From JAFGGG01 sp964638895 (GTDB lineage Bacteria; Spirochaetota; Spirochaetia; SZUA-6; RPPD01): DNA of 64,000 bases. Shown piece by piece: positions 52,574 through 61,106 of this stretch. Both the position numbers and the translations under genes were made by a program. The notes under the pieces are model-generated. The model saw only the letters and a program-made list of their open reading frames with translations, did not search any database and was not told the DNA's origin. Position 1 is the stretch's first letter. Each line of letters starts with the position of its first letter. The stretch covers positions 1 through 64,000 of the forward strand of contig CAZWYY010000011.1 in the NCBI GenBank assembly GCA_964638895.1, in the 5' to 3' direction.

Positions 52574-54510
52574 GATTTGCCTCCTTGTTCCCTAGGCAGG
52601 GTGATCACCACATTGGTGCCCTTACCCACGTAACTCTCCACGGATATACTTCCCTCGTGCAGGCTGAGTATCTGTTTGCACACCGCAAGTCCCAGCCCTG
52701 TGCCTTTTGTCTTGGTGGTAAAAAAGGGATCGAATATTTTTCCCATATGTTCCGGGCCGATCCCTTCTCCGTCATCCTTAAAGAGAATACGCACATGATT
52801 ATGTTTATTCTCGGTCTGGATATCAATCGTACCTGAATCCTCGTGCATGGCGTCACAGGCATTGTTCAGGATATTGTGAAACACCTCTCTTATCTGCACC
52901 GGGTCGATCCTTACGGGAATATTGTATACCTGGGTCGTGTTGAGATTGAAGCTTATATTTTTCTTCAGGTTTTCACGGACCGTATCCACACATTCGTGAA
53001 TGACCGTATGTATATTCGTATCCTTCATCTGCGGCGGCTTGATACGCGCGAAAAAAAGCAGGTTATTGATAATCTGCTCACTCTCGGTTATTTTGTTTTG
53101 TATGCTTTGAATATGCTTGCCGATCGGGGCGCCGGACGCCTTTTGCTGAATGTTATACAGGGCCGTAGAGATCGCGGCCAGGGGATTGCGCAACTCGTGC
53201 GCCACAAACGAGGCCAGCATACCAATGTCGGAAAGCCGCTTGATCCTCATTACCTCCTGCTCCGCGGCCAGGAGTTCCTTCGACTTCTCGCGCACCAGCT
53301 GCTCCAGCATCTCCCTGTCCCGTTCAAGAATCGCTTCCGTCCTGCGTCGTTCCGTAATATCCCTGAACACCAGCACAACACCCTTCAGCCTGTTGTTCCT
53401 GTCTCTTATGGGCGCGCCGCTGTCGTCGATCGGTATTTCCGTTCCGTTTTTTCTGATCAGAACGGTATGATTGGCCAGCCCCACGATTACGCCTCTTTTC
53501 AACACCCGTCCCACCGGGTTTCGGACCGGTCTGCGGGTCTTCTCATTAATAATCCTAAACACCCCGTCTGAGCTTCCGCCCAGGGCCTCTTTACAGTTCC
53601 AACCGGTAAGCTGTTCGGCGATCCTGTTCATGAACACGATGTTCCCCTCCACATCGGTGGAAATAACGGCGTCGCCGATACTGGCCAGGGTGGTTGAAAA
53701 GCGTTCCTCACTGATGCGCAGCGCGTCCTCGGCCTTTTTACGGGAGGCCATCTCTATCTCCAGGTCTTTCTTGGAGGCCGTAATCTTTTTTAAATCGGAG
53801 GCCATACGATTAAATACCTGCGACAGCTCGCCGATCTCGTCTTTTCTCCCGGTATGTATCCGGTAGGAAAGGTTTCCCGAGCCTATGGCCTGCGCGCCCG
53901 CGCGCAGGCGGGAAATGGATTCCAGAGTCCGCCTGTAAAACATAATATAGTTTACAAGGAAAAACAGGATAAAAACCCCGATCATGGCATAGATCAGGAT
54001 ATCATTGCTGCGCTTCATGTTCTCCGCCTGCTTACGCAGCAGCAGGCTGAGGCGTTCCGCGTCAAAGATGATCCCTTTATTCTGCACGGCCATGCGGCTG
54101 AAAAAAAGCCGGGTCAGTTTCAGGGCTGCCGTCGCGTTCCCGTTTACGGGACCGCTTTTTCCGACCGCGGCCATCTCCTCAAACACGGCCCGGATACGCC
54201 GGCAGCCTTCCCTGATGTTGTCCACCGCGGCCCGTTCAGGCGCCGTACCCGGGTGGAGCCCGGATAACTCCTCTAAAATAGAGGTGAACTTCGTGTTCCA
54301 CCTCCGGTAAAGCTGGTTCTCCCGATAGAGGATATATTCATGCGATAAAAATACCAGATCGTTGGCTGAGCGCTCGATATTGTGCGCCGACTCCTCCTGA
54401 TTGCGCACGTAGTCCACATGGCTGTTTGTGATCAGGACGGACACGCAGACTATTACCAGGATAATCCCGAACAGCAGCATATTAAGCAGAAACATGGTCC
54501 TGATTTTCAC
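52570..54510 (-). CDS. Transmembrane HAMP-PAS histidine kinase
   Basis: The product (about 646 residues) has TM1 near 8-30, a periplasmic helical domain (about 31-170), TM2 at about 173-193, and HAMP (SISRLRAGAQAIGSGNLSYRI). A PAS domain (GDAVISTDVEGNIVFMNRIAEQLTGW) with a PAC motif, a HisKA region (FVAHELRNPLAAI, His about 438) and an ATPase domain (NACDAMHED, DDGEGIG, KGTGLGLAVC) follow. The GTG at 54510 after a G-rich site is preferred to the GTG six bases upstream. Directly upstream lies a gene for a lipoprotein-like substrate-binding protein (gap under 12 bases). The kinase probably reads the state of that protein, as in other kinase/binding-protein pairs. Confidence 0.9.
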   Translation of the reverse strand: MKIRTMFLLNMLLFGIILVIVCVSVLITNSHVDYVRNQEESAHNIERSANDLVFLSHEYILYRENQLYRRWNTKFTSILEELSGLHPGTAPERAAVDNIREGCRRIRAVFEEMAAVGKSGPVNGNATAALKLTRLFFSRMAVQNKGIIFDAERLSLLLRKQAENMKRSNDILIYAMIGVFILFFLVNYIMFYRRTLESISRLRAGAQAIGSGNLSYRIHTGRKDEIGELSQVFNRMASDLKKITASKKDLEIEMASRKKAEDALRISEERFSTTLASIGDAVISTDVEGNIVFMNRIAEQLTGWNCKEALGGSSDGVFRIINEKTRRPVRNPVGRVLKRGVIVGLANHTVLIRKNGTEIPIDDSGAPIRDRNNRLKGVVLVFRDITERRRTEAILERDREMLEQLVREKSKELLAAEQEVMRIKRLSDIGMLASFVAHELRNPLAAISTALYNIQQKASGAPIGKHIQSIQNKITESEQIINNLLFFARIKPPQMKDTNIHTVIHECVDTVRENLKKNISFNLNTTQVYNIPVRIDPVQIREVFHNILNNACDAMHEDSGTIDIQTENKHNHVRILFKDDGEGIGPEHMGKIFDPFFTTKTKGTGLGLAVCKQILSLHEGSISVESYVGKGTNVVITLPREQGGKS

Positions 54511-54521
54511 TAGCACCCCCC

Positions 54522-55508
54522 TTACCTGATAATATTTACGGCCCCGGGTTTTATTTTTTTCAGGTTCCCTTCACAGATGAAGCCCATAAAATCCGGCACC
54601 TCGGTGTGGGACGTCAACCTGTTTTCGATCATCCACCTGGACTGGTCCTCCATGGCTACTACAAGCGACTGGTCCAGCGAAAGGGCTGGCAGATGATCGG
54701 GCCAGATCGCGTTCATATATTCTGTCGTGTAATTCAACCGCCCTTGGATTACCGCACTGGCCGCTGTCTCATGATGAATGATAAACTCCTCGGCCCGTGA
54801 AAGCGCGGCAAGGAAGCGATCGGCCGTTCCGGGATGCAGGCTCAGCCACTTTTCGTCGGTTATGACCAGGCAGAACGCCGGCTGGTCATTGTGAATGGAA
54901 CGAATTTCAACAAGATCGCCCAGGCGTTGGGCAAGCGTAAGAATATACGGCTGCCAAGCTACAACCGCATCGACCCGGGAAGAGATCAATGCGTCTACCG
55001 CCTGCGGTGCCTGTACATCGACGATATTAATCAGCTTCTCATCCGCATTATTTAATAGAAGATACCGGCTCAGGTTGAACCGTGCCTGGGTTTTCATGGG
55101 CACACCAATGGATTTATGCTTTAAGTCCCCTATATCCTTTATGCCCCGGTCTTTTCTCCATACCAGATACTGGTGCATAAACTTGTCTATGCTGGTCAGT
55201 ACCTGCGGTTTTTGCCCCGCACATACCTGCCGCACAACCACGAACTCGGTCGCGGTCGCCAAGTCTGTTTCACCGTTTAGCAGAGCGGCCACCGCGGCCG
55301 CACCGGACGCGTAGTCGGATTTTACAACCAGGTTGATGCCGTTGTCCTTGAAGTAATTGTTATTGAGGGCGATGTAAATCAGGGAGTTTACCGGCGTGGC
55401 CTCCATACCGATAACAACCGTCTCCTCACGGGCCGAACAGGAAAGAACACCGGGCCAGGCCGGGATTATCACCGCAAGCACAATCAAGGCAATATAAACT
55501 CTCCACAT
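54522..55508 (-). CDS. NMT1/THI5-like (SsuA/TauA-type) periplasmic binding lipoprotein
   Basis: The product (about 328 residues) has a lipoprotein-like signal (ALIVLAVIIPAWPGVLSCS; Cys as the likely lipidated residue) and the NMT1/SsuA pattern: PVNSLIYIALNNNYFKDNGINL, NGETDLATATEFVVV, DLKHKSIGVP, DAVVAWQPYI. Such proteins normally feed ABC importers of aliphatic sulfonates, taurine or thiamine precursors, but no permease or ATPase gene is nearby. Instead a histidine kinase gene follows within 12 bases, so a sensor role is likely. ATG at 55508 (GGGGAG upstream, clean signal) is preferred over ATG at 55529, which overlaps the ligase stop. Confidence 0.82.
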   Translation of the reverse strand: MWRVYIALIVLAVIIPAWPGVLSCSAREETVVIGMEATPVNSLIYIALNNNYFKDNGINLVVKSDYASGAAAVAALLNGETDLATATEFVVVRQVCAGQKPQVLTSIDKFMHQYLVWRKDRGIKDIGDLKHKSIGVPMKTQARFNLSRYLLLNNADEKLINIVDVQAPQAVDALISSRVDAVVAWQPYILTLAQRLGDLVEIRSIHNDQPAFCLVITDEKWLSLHPGTADRFLAALSRAEEFIIHHETAASAVIQGRLNYTTEYMNAIWPDHLPALSLDQSLVVAMEDQSRWMIENRLTSHTEVPDFMGFICEGNLKKIKPGAVNIIR

Positions 55509-55528
55509 ACAGCCTACCGCTCCCCTCA

Positions 55529-57307
55529 TTATCTTTCAGGATCCTGCGCCGCCCGGGCGTGCTCCTTTTCCAGTTCGGAAAACGCCACCTTGCCCACCAG
55601 GGTCAGGGGAAGCGAGGCGCGGAATTCGATCCGTTCGGGTACGCTCCACTTAATCAGGTGTTTTTTACAATAAGCGATTAGCTCTCTTTCCTTTTCAGGA
55701 GAGGCCTGGGCCGGGTCTCTTAACACGGTAAAGGCCTTTACGGTCTGCATCTTGTACGGATCGGGAATGCCGATCACACAACTAAGCGATACATCCGGAT
55801 GCCGGTCAAGCACCTCCTCCACTTGGACCGGTGAGACGCTGACCCCTGAGACTTTAATAATCCGTTTCATACGCAGCTTGAAGTACACAAACCCGTCCGT
55901 ATCCATGGAGCAGATGTCCCCCGTATGGAGCCATACCCTGCCGTCCGCGTGCTTTCTTAGGGTTTTTGCCGTGATCTCTTTACTGTTCAGATAACCGAGC
56001 ATCAGGGTGGGACCGGATACGCACAGCTCGCCGTCCGTGCCGGGGGAGACCTCCTTGTCGGTTCCCTGCTCCGTTATTTTAGCCCACATATCGGGAAGGG
56101 GTATGCCGACGCTGCCTTCCCTGTACCCGTGCCTGGGGGTAACAATACAGGCGGTAACGGATTCCGTCAACCCGTAGCCTTCCAAAAGTTCGGCGTCCCC
56201 GCCGTGCGCTTTGATAAGCGCGTCAAACCGTTCCTTCACGCTGTGTGGCAGCCTGTCCCCCCCGGCATAGGCGGTTTTCAGGCAGGACAGGCCGGCGGTT
56301 CTCATGGTCCTGCTGCTTGCCAGCGCTTCGTAAAGCGTGGGCACCCCGGCCATGTACTGCGGTTTCTCTTTTTTTATGAGTGCGGCCACGGTTTCGGGGG
56401 TGAAGCGTGGGACCAGGACGCATTTGCCCCCTGCGATAAGGAAGGTGTGTACGCAGACTCCCAGTCCGAAGCCGTGAAACACGGGTAATATGGAAAGAAT
56501 CACATCTCCGGCCTGAATTGGCCCCTGCGTGCCGATCTGCATTCCCAGGCAGTTGAAGTTGTGGCTGGAAAGCATGATGCCCTTGGGCGTTCCCGTGGTC
56601 CCCCCGCTATAAAGGATGACCGCGCAGTCATGGGGCGTCAATGCCGAAGAAGTTTTCCCCACCCGCCCGGCCTTGTTTTTGTTCATGGGTCCGGCTGGAT
56701 CATTGGAGGCCCTCCCGGCCACGGCCCCGGTGTTGTGCCGTCCGATCAGCGAGTTCCACCAGATAATCCGCTTGTCATCCGCCGGTGGCCTTTTGATCTT
56801 CCGTCCGCTTGTCAGGAAAAAGCCAGCACTTTTGAGCGGGCTTAAAAAATCCCCGATTCTGGCCAAAAGCAGTGTGTTCACCCCGGTGTTATCGAGAACA
56901 CGGGCAAAGTTCTTATAGAACGCGTCAAGGGTCACGGCCCAGATACTGCGGCTTTCTTTCAGGTAAAACTCTATCTCCGTGGGGGCGGATAGGGGGTGGA
57001 TCATGCCGGCCACGGCCCCGATCTTGTTCAGGGCATAAAAAATAATCAGGGCCTGGGGGCAGTTGGGCAGGCTAATGGTAACCGTTTCGCCCTTTTTTAA
57101 CCCATGGGATATAAGGGCGTCCGCGGCCCGGTCTATGTCCGTCAGCAGCTCCGCGTAGGTGCAGCGGGTGCCCATAAAATCATAGGCCGTATAATTCGGA
57201 TAACGCCCGGCCGTTTCGCACACCATTTCGTACATGGTTCTTTCCGGGTAATCGAGTGACCGGGAAACATCACCGTAAGATCTCAACCACGGCTTTTTTT
57301 CATACAT
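55529..57307 (-). CDS. AMP-dependent acyl-CoA synthetase/ligase
   Basis: The 592-residue enzyme has the ANL superfamily motifs: VILYSGGTTGTPKGIML (AMP-binding P-loop), GYGLTESVTACIV, LHTGDIC, and FKLRMKRIIKVSGVSVSPVQVEEVL around the hinge, with a Lys region KWSVPERIEF...LPLTLVGKVAFSEL near the C-terminus. It most likely activates a fatty or aromatic acid to its CoA thioester through an acyl-AMP. The next gene downstream on the strand starts at its stop codon, and an E2-like acyltransferase gene lies 64 bases upstream. GGAGG precedes the ATG. Confidence 0.9.
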   Translation of the reverse strand: MYEKKPWLRSYGDVSRSLDYPERTMYEMVCETAGRYPNYTAYDFMGTRCTYAELLTDIDRAADALISHGLKKGETVTISLPNCPQALIIFYALNKIGAVAGMIHPLSAPTEIEFYLKESRSIWAVTLDAFYKNFARVLDNTGVNTLLLARIGDFLSPLKSAGFFLTSGRKIKRPPADDKRIIWWNSLIGRHNTGAVAGRASNDPAGPMNKNKAGRVGKTSSALTPHDCAVILYSGGTTGTPKGIMLSSHNFNCLGMQIGTQGPIQAGDVILSILPVFHGFGLGVCVHTFLIAGGKCVLVPRFTPETVAALIKKEKPQYMAGVPTLYEALASSRTMRTAGLSCLKTAYAGGDRLPHSVKERFDALIKAHGGDAELLEGYGLTESVTACIVTPRHGYREGSVGIPLPDMWAKITEQGTDKEVSPGTDGELCVSGPTLMLGYLNSKEITAKTLRKHADGRVWLHTGDICSMDTDGFVYFKLRMKRIIKVSGVSVSPVQVEEVLDRHPDVSLSCVIGIPDPYKMQTVKAFTVLRDPAQASPEKERELIAYCKKHLIKWSVPERIEFRASLPLTLVGKVAFSELEKEHARAAQDPER

Positions 57308-57371
57308 GGTCCGCCTCCTTGTTTATATGTGAGACGTCCGGACCGTCTGCGTAAACAGACCGCCTACGGCG

Positions 57372-58415
57372 TTACGCTTTCTTTTTTATCCGTCCTGTGC
57401 CGCGCTTCCCTGCTACGGCCGTGTTTACAGCGGTCCGCCGCGCCCTTTTCTTTACGGGCCGCCCGTAGCGCCCGGCCGCATCCCGCTTTTTATTTATGGC
57501 CGCTTTCATCGAGCGTGTTTTCCGCCCGGCCGCATTCCACTTCTTATCACCGGCCAGCAGCTCCTCCGCCGTAAGCTCCTTGTTTTCCAGCAGCCCCGGA
57601 TTTTCCAGCAATTTTTTAAACAGCACGATCGAACGCGCGCAGTAAAACCCCTCGGTAATCCGTTCATCAAGGGTGAAGCTTATGTTGATGCAGTCGCGAA
57701 CCGTAATCCTGTTTTTTTCATCAACCAGCGGCTCCTTGTGCATTTTGCCGATCACAATAAACAGGCTGGCGCTGCCGTACTCATAGAGGTGGTGGTACGG
57801 GGCGTCAAGCCCGATGCTTCCCAGGTTGGCGAGGTACACGCTGGTATACAGAGGAATGGCCTCCATCAAAAATCGGGGCAGGATGTTATGGTAATCCATA
57901 AAGCGGATACACCAGGCAATAAGCCCTATCATGGGGCGCGGGAACGCGGCCACAAAATCGATCAGCTTATCGTCCCCCCCCTTGGCGCCGCCCCGGGCGA
58001 TGTTAAGGTGTGAGACCACCTTGTCCCTCACCCCGGCCGGGGTTTCGTCTCCGGAAAAAACAATGCGGGCGTTGGTCTCCTCTGCCTCCTCCGTGAACTC
58101 CTTTTTGACGATAAAGGTGACGCTGATATCCTTGTGCCCGTAAATTCTCCGCCCGGCCACAAAGCGGTTGAGCTCGGGCCGCATCTTCAACACTCGCGCG
58201 ATTACCGCCAGGAACACCTGGAACATGGTGAGTCTTTGCGCGCCGGTTTTGCCTTTATTCACTTTTTCCAGGTAGCCCAGCAGGTTTGTCATATCGATTT
58301 TCTGGGTAAAATAGATCAGGGATTCTGTGCGGGTTTTCATCAGGTACGGGAAAATACGCCTGAAGGCGGGAAGCTTTTTCAGGTAGATTCCGTCTCTCCG
58401 TCTTTTAAACGCCAT
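57372..58415 (-). CDS. 2-oxoacid dehydrogenase E2-like acyltransferase with altered active site
   Basis: The 347-residue protein matches the catalytic domain of dihydrolipoamide acyltransferases or chloramphenicol acetyltransferases: QKIDMTNLLGYLE, QVFLAVIARVLKMRPELNRFV, ISVTFIVKKEF, and YLANLGSIGLDAPYHHLYEYGSASLFIVIGKM. Lipoyl and peripheral-binding domains are absent. The family motif DHRxxDG is LDERITEG here: His to Glu, and the Asp to Glu. A Lys/Arg-rich tail (about 290-347) is added. It precedes the acyl-CoA ligase gene, so it may transfer or bind acyl-CoA, but classical catalysis is doubtful. No ribosome site is evident before ATG 58415. Confidence 0.7.
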   Translation of the reverse strand: MAFKRRRDGIYLKKLPAFRRIFPYLMKTRTESLIYFTQKIDMTNLLGYLEKVNKGKTGAQRLTMFQVFLAVIARVLKMRPELNRFVAGRRIYGHKDISVTFIVKKEFTEEAEETNARIVFSGDETPAGVRDKVVSHLNIARGGAKGGDDKLIDFVAAFPRPMIGLIAWCIRFMDYHNILPRFLMEAIPLYTSVYLANLGSIGLDAPYHHLYEYGSASLFIVIGKMHKEPLVDEKNRITVRDCINISFTLDERITEGFYCARSIVLFKKLLENPGLLENKELTAEELLAGDKKWNAAGRKTRSMKAAINKKRDAAGRYGRPVKKRARRTAVNTAVAGKRGTGRIKKKA

Positions 58416-58465
58416 GAGTGATTATAGAAAATAAACAGCGGCAAGGCAAGATAATTATCAATTGT

Positions 58466-59365
58466 TCAATGCGAACCGTATTCGCCCCGCGGCCGGGCAA
58501 GGGGGAAAGAGTCCGTGATCTTTTCAGTCTCCGCCCAAAGCCTTCGCGCGACTTCTTTATTATACGCAGATGTTGCGATTATTTTATTCTTCCGGCGCTT
58601 CAGGAATCTACCCGTAAGGGAGCCGCCTTTTTTTGCCGCCGCCAAAAAGATCCCCGGTTTTATGCCCTCTTCCATGGGACTAAACAGAAACCCTAATAAT
58701 CCCGTCAGCAGAAAATAGGTAAACCTGTGAAAGCCCCTTTGCGCTTTTCCCAGGTTTGTTTTCACCAGTCCGGGATAAAAACAGTTCGCGGTTACCCCCG
58801 TTCCCCTGAGCCTTGAGGCAAGCTCAAAGGTAAAGAGAATTTCAGCCTGTTTTGACTGTGTATAGGCCGTCAGGGGCTTGTAGGTGCCCCTGGCAAACAG
58901 ATTGTTTATCTGAAACGGTTTTTTGGAAAGCCCCTCCGAAACCACATTGATAATCCGTGAGGGCGCGGACGCGATAAGCAGCTCAAGCAGAAGGTTGGTT
59001 AAAAAAAACGGTCCCAGATAATTGGTGGCCAGCGCGGCCTCAACCCCGTCTTCTGTAATTTTCTTTTTAAACAACAGCACTCCGGCGTTATTAATTAATA
59101 CATCCAGTCTAGTATATTTTTCCTTAAAACCGAGTACGCCGTTTCTGATTGAGTTCCATGAACACAGGTCCATCAATAGTAATTCCACATTGGGATTGCC
59201 GGTTTTCCGCTTTATTTCAGACACCGTGTTTTGGCCCCGCAAACGGTCACGACAGGCCATCACCACCCTTGCCCCATATCCTGCAAGCGCAAGCGAAAGG
59301 GCCTTGCCGATCCCTGAATTGGCGCCGGTAACCAGGCAGGTTTTTCCGGCCAACAACGTGTTCAT
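58466..59365 (-). CDS. Short-chain dehydrogenase/reductase (retinol dehydrogenase-like)
   Basis: The 299-residue protein has the SDR motifs: VTGANSGIGKALSLAL (cofactor loop) followed by MACRDRLRGQ (Arg suggests NADP), NNAGVLLF, SRIINVVSE, and the YTQSKQA active-site Tyr/Lys. The order and insertions resemble retinol dehydrogenase/WWOX-type SDRs. It would oxidise or reduce an alcohol, probably lipid-like. It starts within the stop codon of the TetR gene (four-base overlap), so TetR likely controls it. Confidence 0.88.
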   Translation of the reverse strand: MNTLLAGKTCLVTGANSGIGKALSLALAGYGARVVMACRDRLRGQNTVSEIKRKTGNPNVELLLMDLCSWNSIRNGVLGFKEKYTRLDVLINNAGVLLFKKKITEDGVEAALATNYLGPFFLTNLLLELLIASAPSRIINVVSEGLSKKPFQINNLFARGTYKPLTAYTQSKQAEILFTFELASRLRGTGVTANCFYPGLVKTNLGKAQRGFHRFTYFLLTGLLGFLFSPMEEGIKPGIFLAAAKKGGSLTGRFLKRRKNKIIATSAYNKEVARRLWAETEKITDSFPLARPRGEYGSH

Positions 59366-59973
59366 CGGTCCCGTTTCCTTATCACCACACCGTCCAGGAT
59401 GAGGGAGACGGCAAACATAATCTCATCCCGTAAAGCGTTCAGATCGACCTCACCGTCGGGGCCGGAACGGGCCTGCAGATACGCGTTGTCTTTCATGGCA
59501 TAGATAACATTCTGGATGGTGCGGGCAAGTTTGTCCGCATCCTGCACAACAACATCACCCTTCCGCTGATAAAACCTGAACAGTTCAACAAGGAAATCGG
59601 TCCCTTTTTTCTTGGCGTATTCCATTAATGCGGTTAGACGCGGGCTTAAATGTCTTAACGACTCCAAGGAAAGCCGGTTCAGAATACTGTTAGCCCGGTT
59701 ATAGGAAAAACCTTCCTTTATCCAGGCGAGTATCTTTTCGCGGCATCCCGGAATCGCTTCGATGCATTGAACTGTTGCCGCCATATAGACGTCCGCTTCA
59801 CGTGTTATTACCTCGGAAAAAATATCTTCTTTGCTTTTAAAGTAATAATAGAATGACGCCTTGTTTATCCCGACCATTTCAGAGATGTCATCAAGGGTGG
59901 TCTTATCATACCCGAATTTCACAAAGCATTTTCCGGCCGCCTCAATAATATCATCCTGTCTGTTATGGGTCAT
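59362..59973 (-). CDS. TetR-family repressor
   Basis: The 203-residue protein has an N-terminal TetR helix-turn-helix (IIEAAGKCFVKFGYDKTTLDDISEMVGINKASFYYYFKSKEDIF) and a helical ligand-binding C-terminus. A perfect 13-bp-arm palindrome lies 17 bases upstream of its ATG and overlaps a consensus promoter, indicating autoregulation and control of the co-transcribed SDR gene. The ligand is likely a hydrophobic compound or acyl-CoA, by analogy only. Confidence 0.9.
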   Translation of the reverse strand: MTHNRQDDIIEAAGKCFVKFGYDKTTLDDISEMVGINKASFYYYFKSKEDIFSEVITREADVYMAATVQCIEAIPGCREKILAWIKEGFSYNRANSILNRLSLESLRHLSPRLTALMEYAKKKGTDFLVELFRFYQRKGDVVVQDADKLARTIQNVIYAMKDNAYLQARSGPDGEVDLNALRDEIMFAVSLILDGVVIRKRDR

Positions 59974-59989
59974 ATATCATCTTCCTAAT

Positions 59990-60037
59990 TCTAATTATCT
60001 AATATTTTATTATAATGTTAGATAATTAGATTGTCAA
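59990..60037 (-). promoter_or_regulatory. Consensus promoter overlapped by TetR-type palindrome
   Basis: On the minus strand TTGACA (plus 60032-60037) and TATAAT (60009-60014) are exactly 17 bases apart, a perfect sigma-70 promoter. TCTAATTATCTAA (59990-60002) and its exact complement TTAGATAATTAGA (60018-60030) form a 13-bp palindrome, one arm in the spacer and one at the transcription start. Confidence 0.8.
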
Positions 60038-60091
60038 GCAGATATTTATAAATGACGGGAGATCAAAATGACACGGGATCACGGCCGGCAC

Positions 60092-60997
60092 TCATCCGCT
60101 ATACCCATGCCCAATCAGACGCCAGAAGGCCTCCACCGCGGTTTTATGGTTTTTCTTACGCAGCCGGCAGTACCCGACATCATACCCTTTGAGTTCCGGT
60201 TCCAGGGGCAGTATCTTCACGTCGTTTTTTAACGGGCTTTGTTCCAGCACCAGCAATGGGACAAGGCCGATGCCCACGCCCAGGCTGGCCATGGCGATAA
60301 TAGCCTCGTTTCCCGATACCTCGGCGTAGATACGGGGAGCGGTTTTTTTCAGCGCGAACCATTCATCCGCTCGTTTTCGTGACAGCCCATGCGCGGGGAG
60401 AATAAACGGGGAGCCGCCGCCAGATCCAACGTCAACGCCGCCGTCGGACTCAAAACCGAAGTCGGCCCCGGGGCGAAAATCCACTCCCGCAATGAACACA
60501 AGAGGGGTTGTGGCAACGGTTTTAAACTCAATCCGCGGTGAAACGGTGTCCGGGCGCGCGGCTATGGCAATGTCCGCGTTTCCTGCCATGACCTGTTTTA
60601 CGGCGGTCTCCGCCTCTCCGGTTTGCAGGTGAATCCGTACCTGTGGATAGGCCCGCCGGTATGCGGATAACAGCTCTTTCAAAATCAGATAGGACGCGGT
60701 AACCGAACAGTACAGATAAAGCTCTCCGTACACGCCGCCCTGCCGGGACGCGTACGCATCCCGATACGCCGCCCAGGTGTCAAGAATTTCACCCGCGTAG
60801 CGCTGCAGGGCCTCTCCGGCCGAAGTCAGTGAAACCGAGCGGTTGTCGCGTTCAAAAAGCTTTTCACCCACCTCGTCTTCAAGGCGCTGAATGGCCCGTG
60901 TCAGTCCGGGCGGACTGATGTTGCAGGCCTGGCTGGTCTTGAAAAAATGCAGGCTACCAGCCAGGTGGAGAAAAAGCTCTAGGGAATGAAAATCCAT
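60092..60997 (-). CDS. ilvY: LysR-family activator IlvY
   Basis: The 301-residue protein matches IlvY over its length: LELFLHLAGSLHFFKTSQACNISPPGLTRAIQRLEDEVGEKLFERDNRSVSLT (HTH), YLYCSVTASY, NADIAIAARPDTV, and VSGNEAIIAMASLGVGIGLVP. IlvY binds acetohydroxy acids and activates the divergent ilvC gene. That gene lies on the opposite strand 109 bases away, as in enterobacteria. A Gly/Ser-rich insert (ESDGGVDVGSGGGS) replaces a loop in the effector domain. GGAGCC precedes the ATG. Confidence 0.85.
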   Translation of the reverse strand: MDFHSLELFLHLAGSLHFFKTSQACNISPPGLTRAIQRLEDEVGEKLFERDNRSVSLTSAGEALQRYAGEILDTWAAYRDAYASRQGGVYGELYLYCSVTASYLILKELLSAYRRAYPQVRIHLQTGEAETAVKQVMAGNADIAIAARPDTVSPRIEFKTVATTPLVFIAGVDFRPGADFGFESDGGVDVGSGGGSPFILPAHGLSRKRADEWFALKKTAPRIYAEVSGNEAIIAMASLGVGIGLVPLLVLEQSPLKNDVKILPLEPELKGYDVGYCRLRKKNHKTAVEAFWRLIGHGYSG

Positions 60998-61015
60998 CCG
61001 CGGCTCCTTTATTCC

Positions 61016-61077
61016 ATATATTGTAACATTATATTATAATTGTTTCAATTTACACAATATATTCCGGCGTATATATT
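61016..61077 (+). promoter_or_regulatory. ilvC promoter with probable IlvY operator
   Basis: TTTACA (61049-61054) and TATATT (61072-61077) have a 17-base spacer upstream of ilvC. ATATATTGT (61016-61024) and its exact complement ACAATATAT (61054-61062) lie 29 bases apart, flanking and touching the -35 region. This is consistent with LysR-type control in the ilvY-ilvC gap. Confidence 0.6.
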
Positions 61078-61106
61078 TAAAAAAATACAGTTAAAGGAGG
61101 ATTGTT

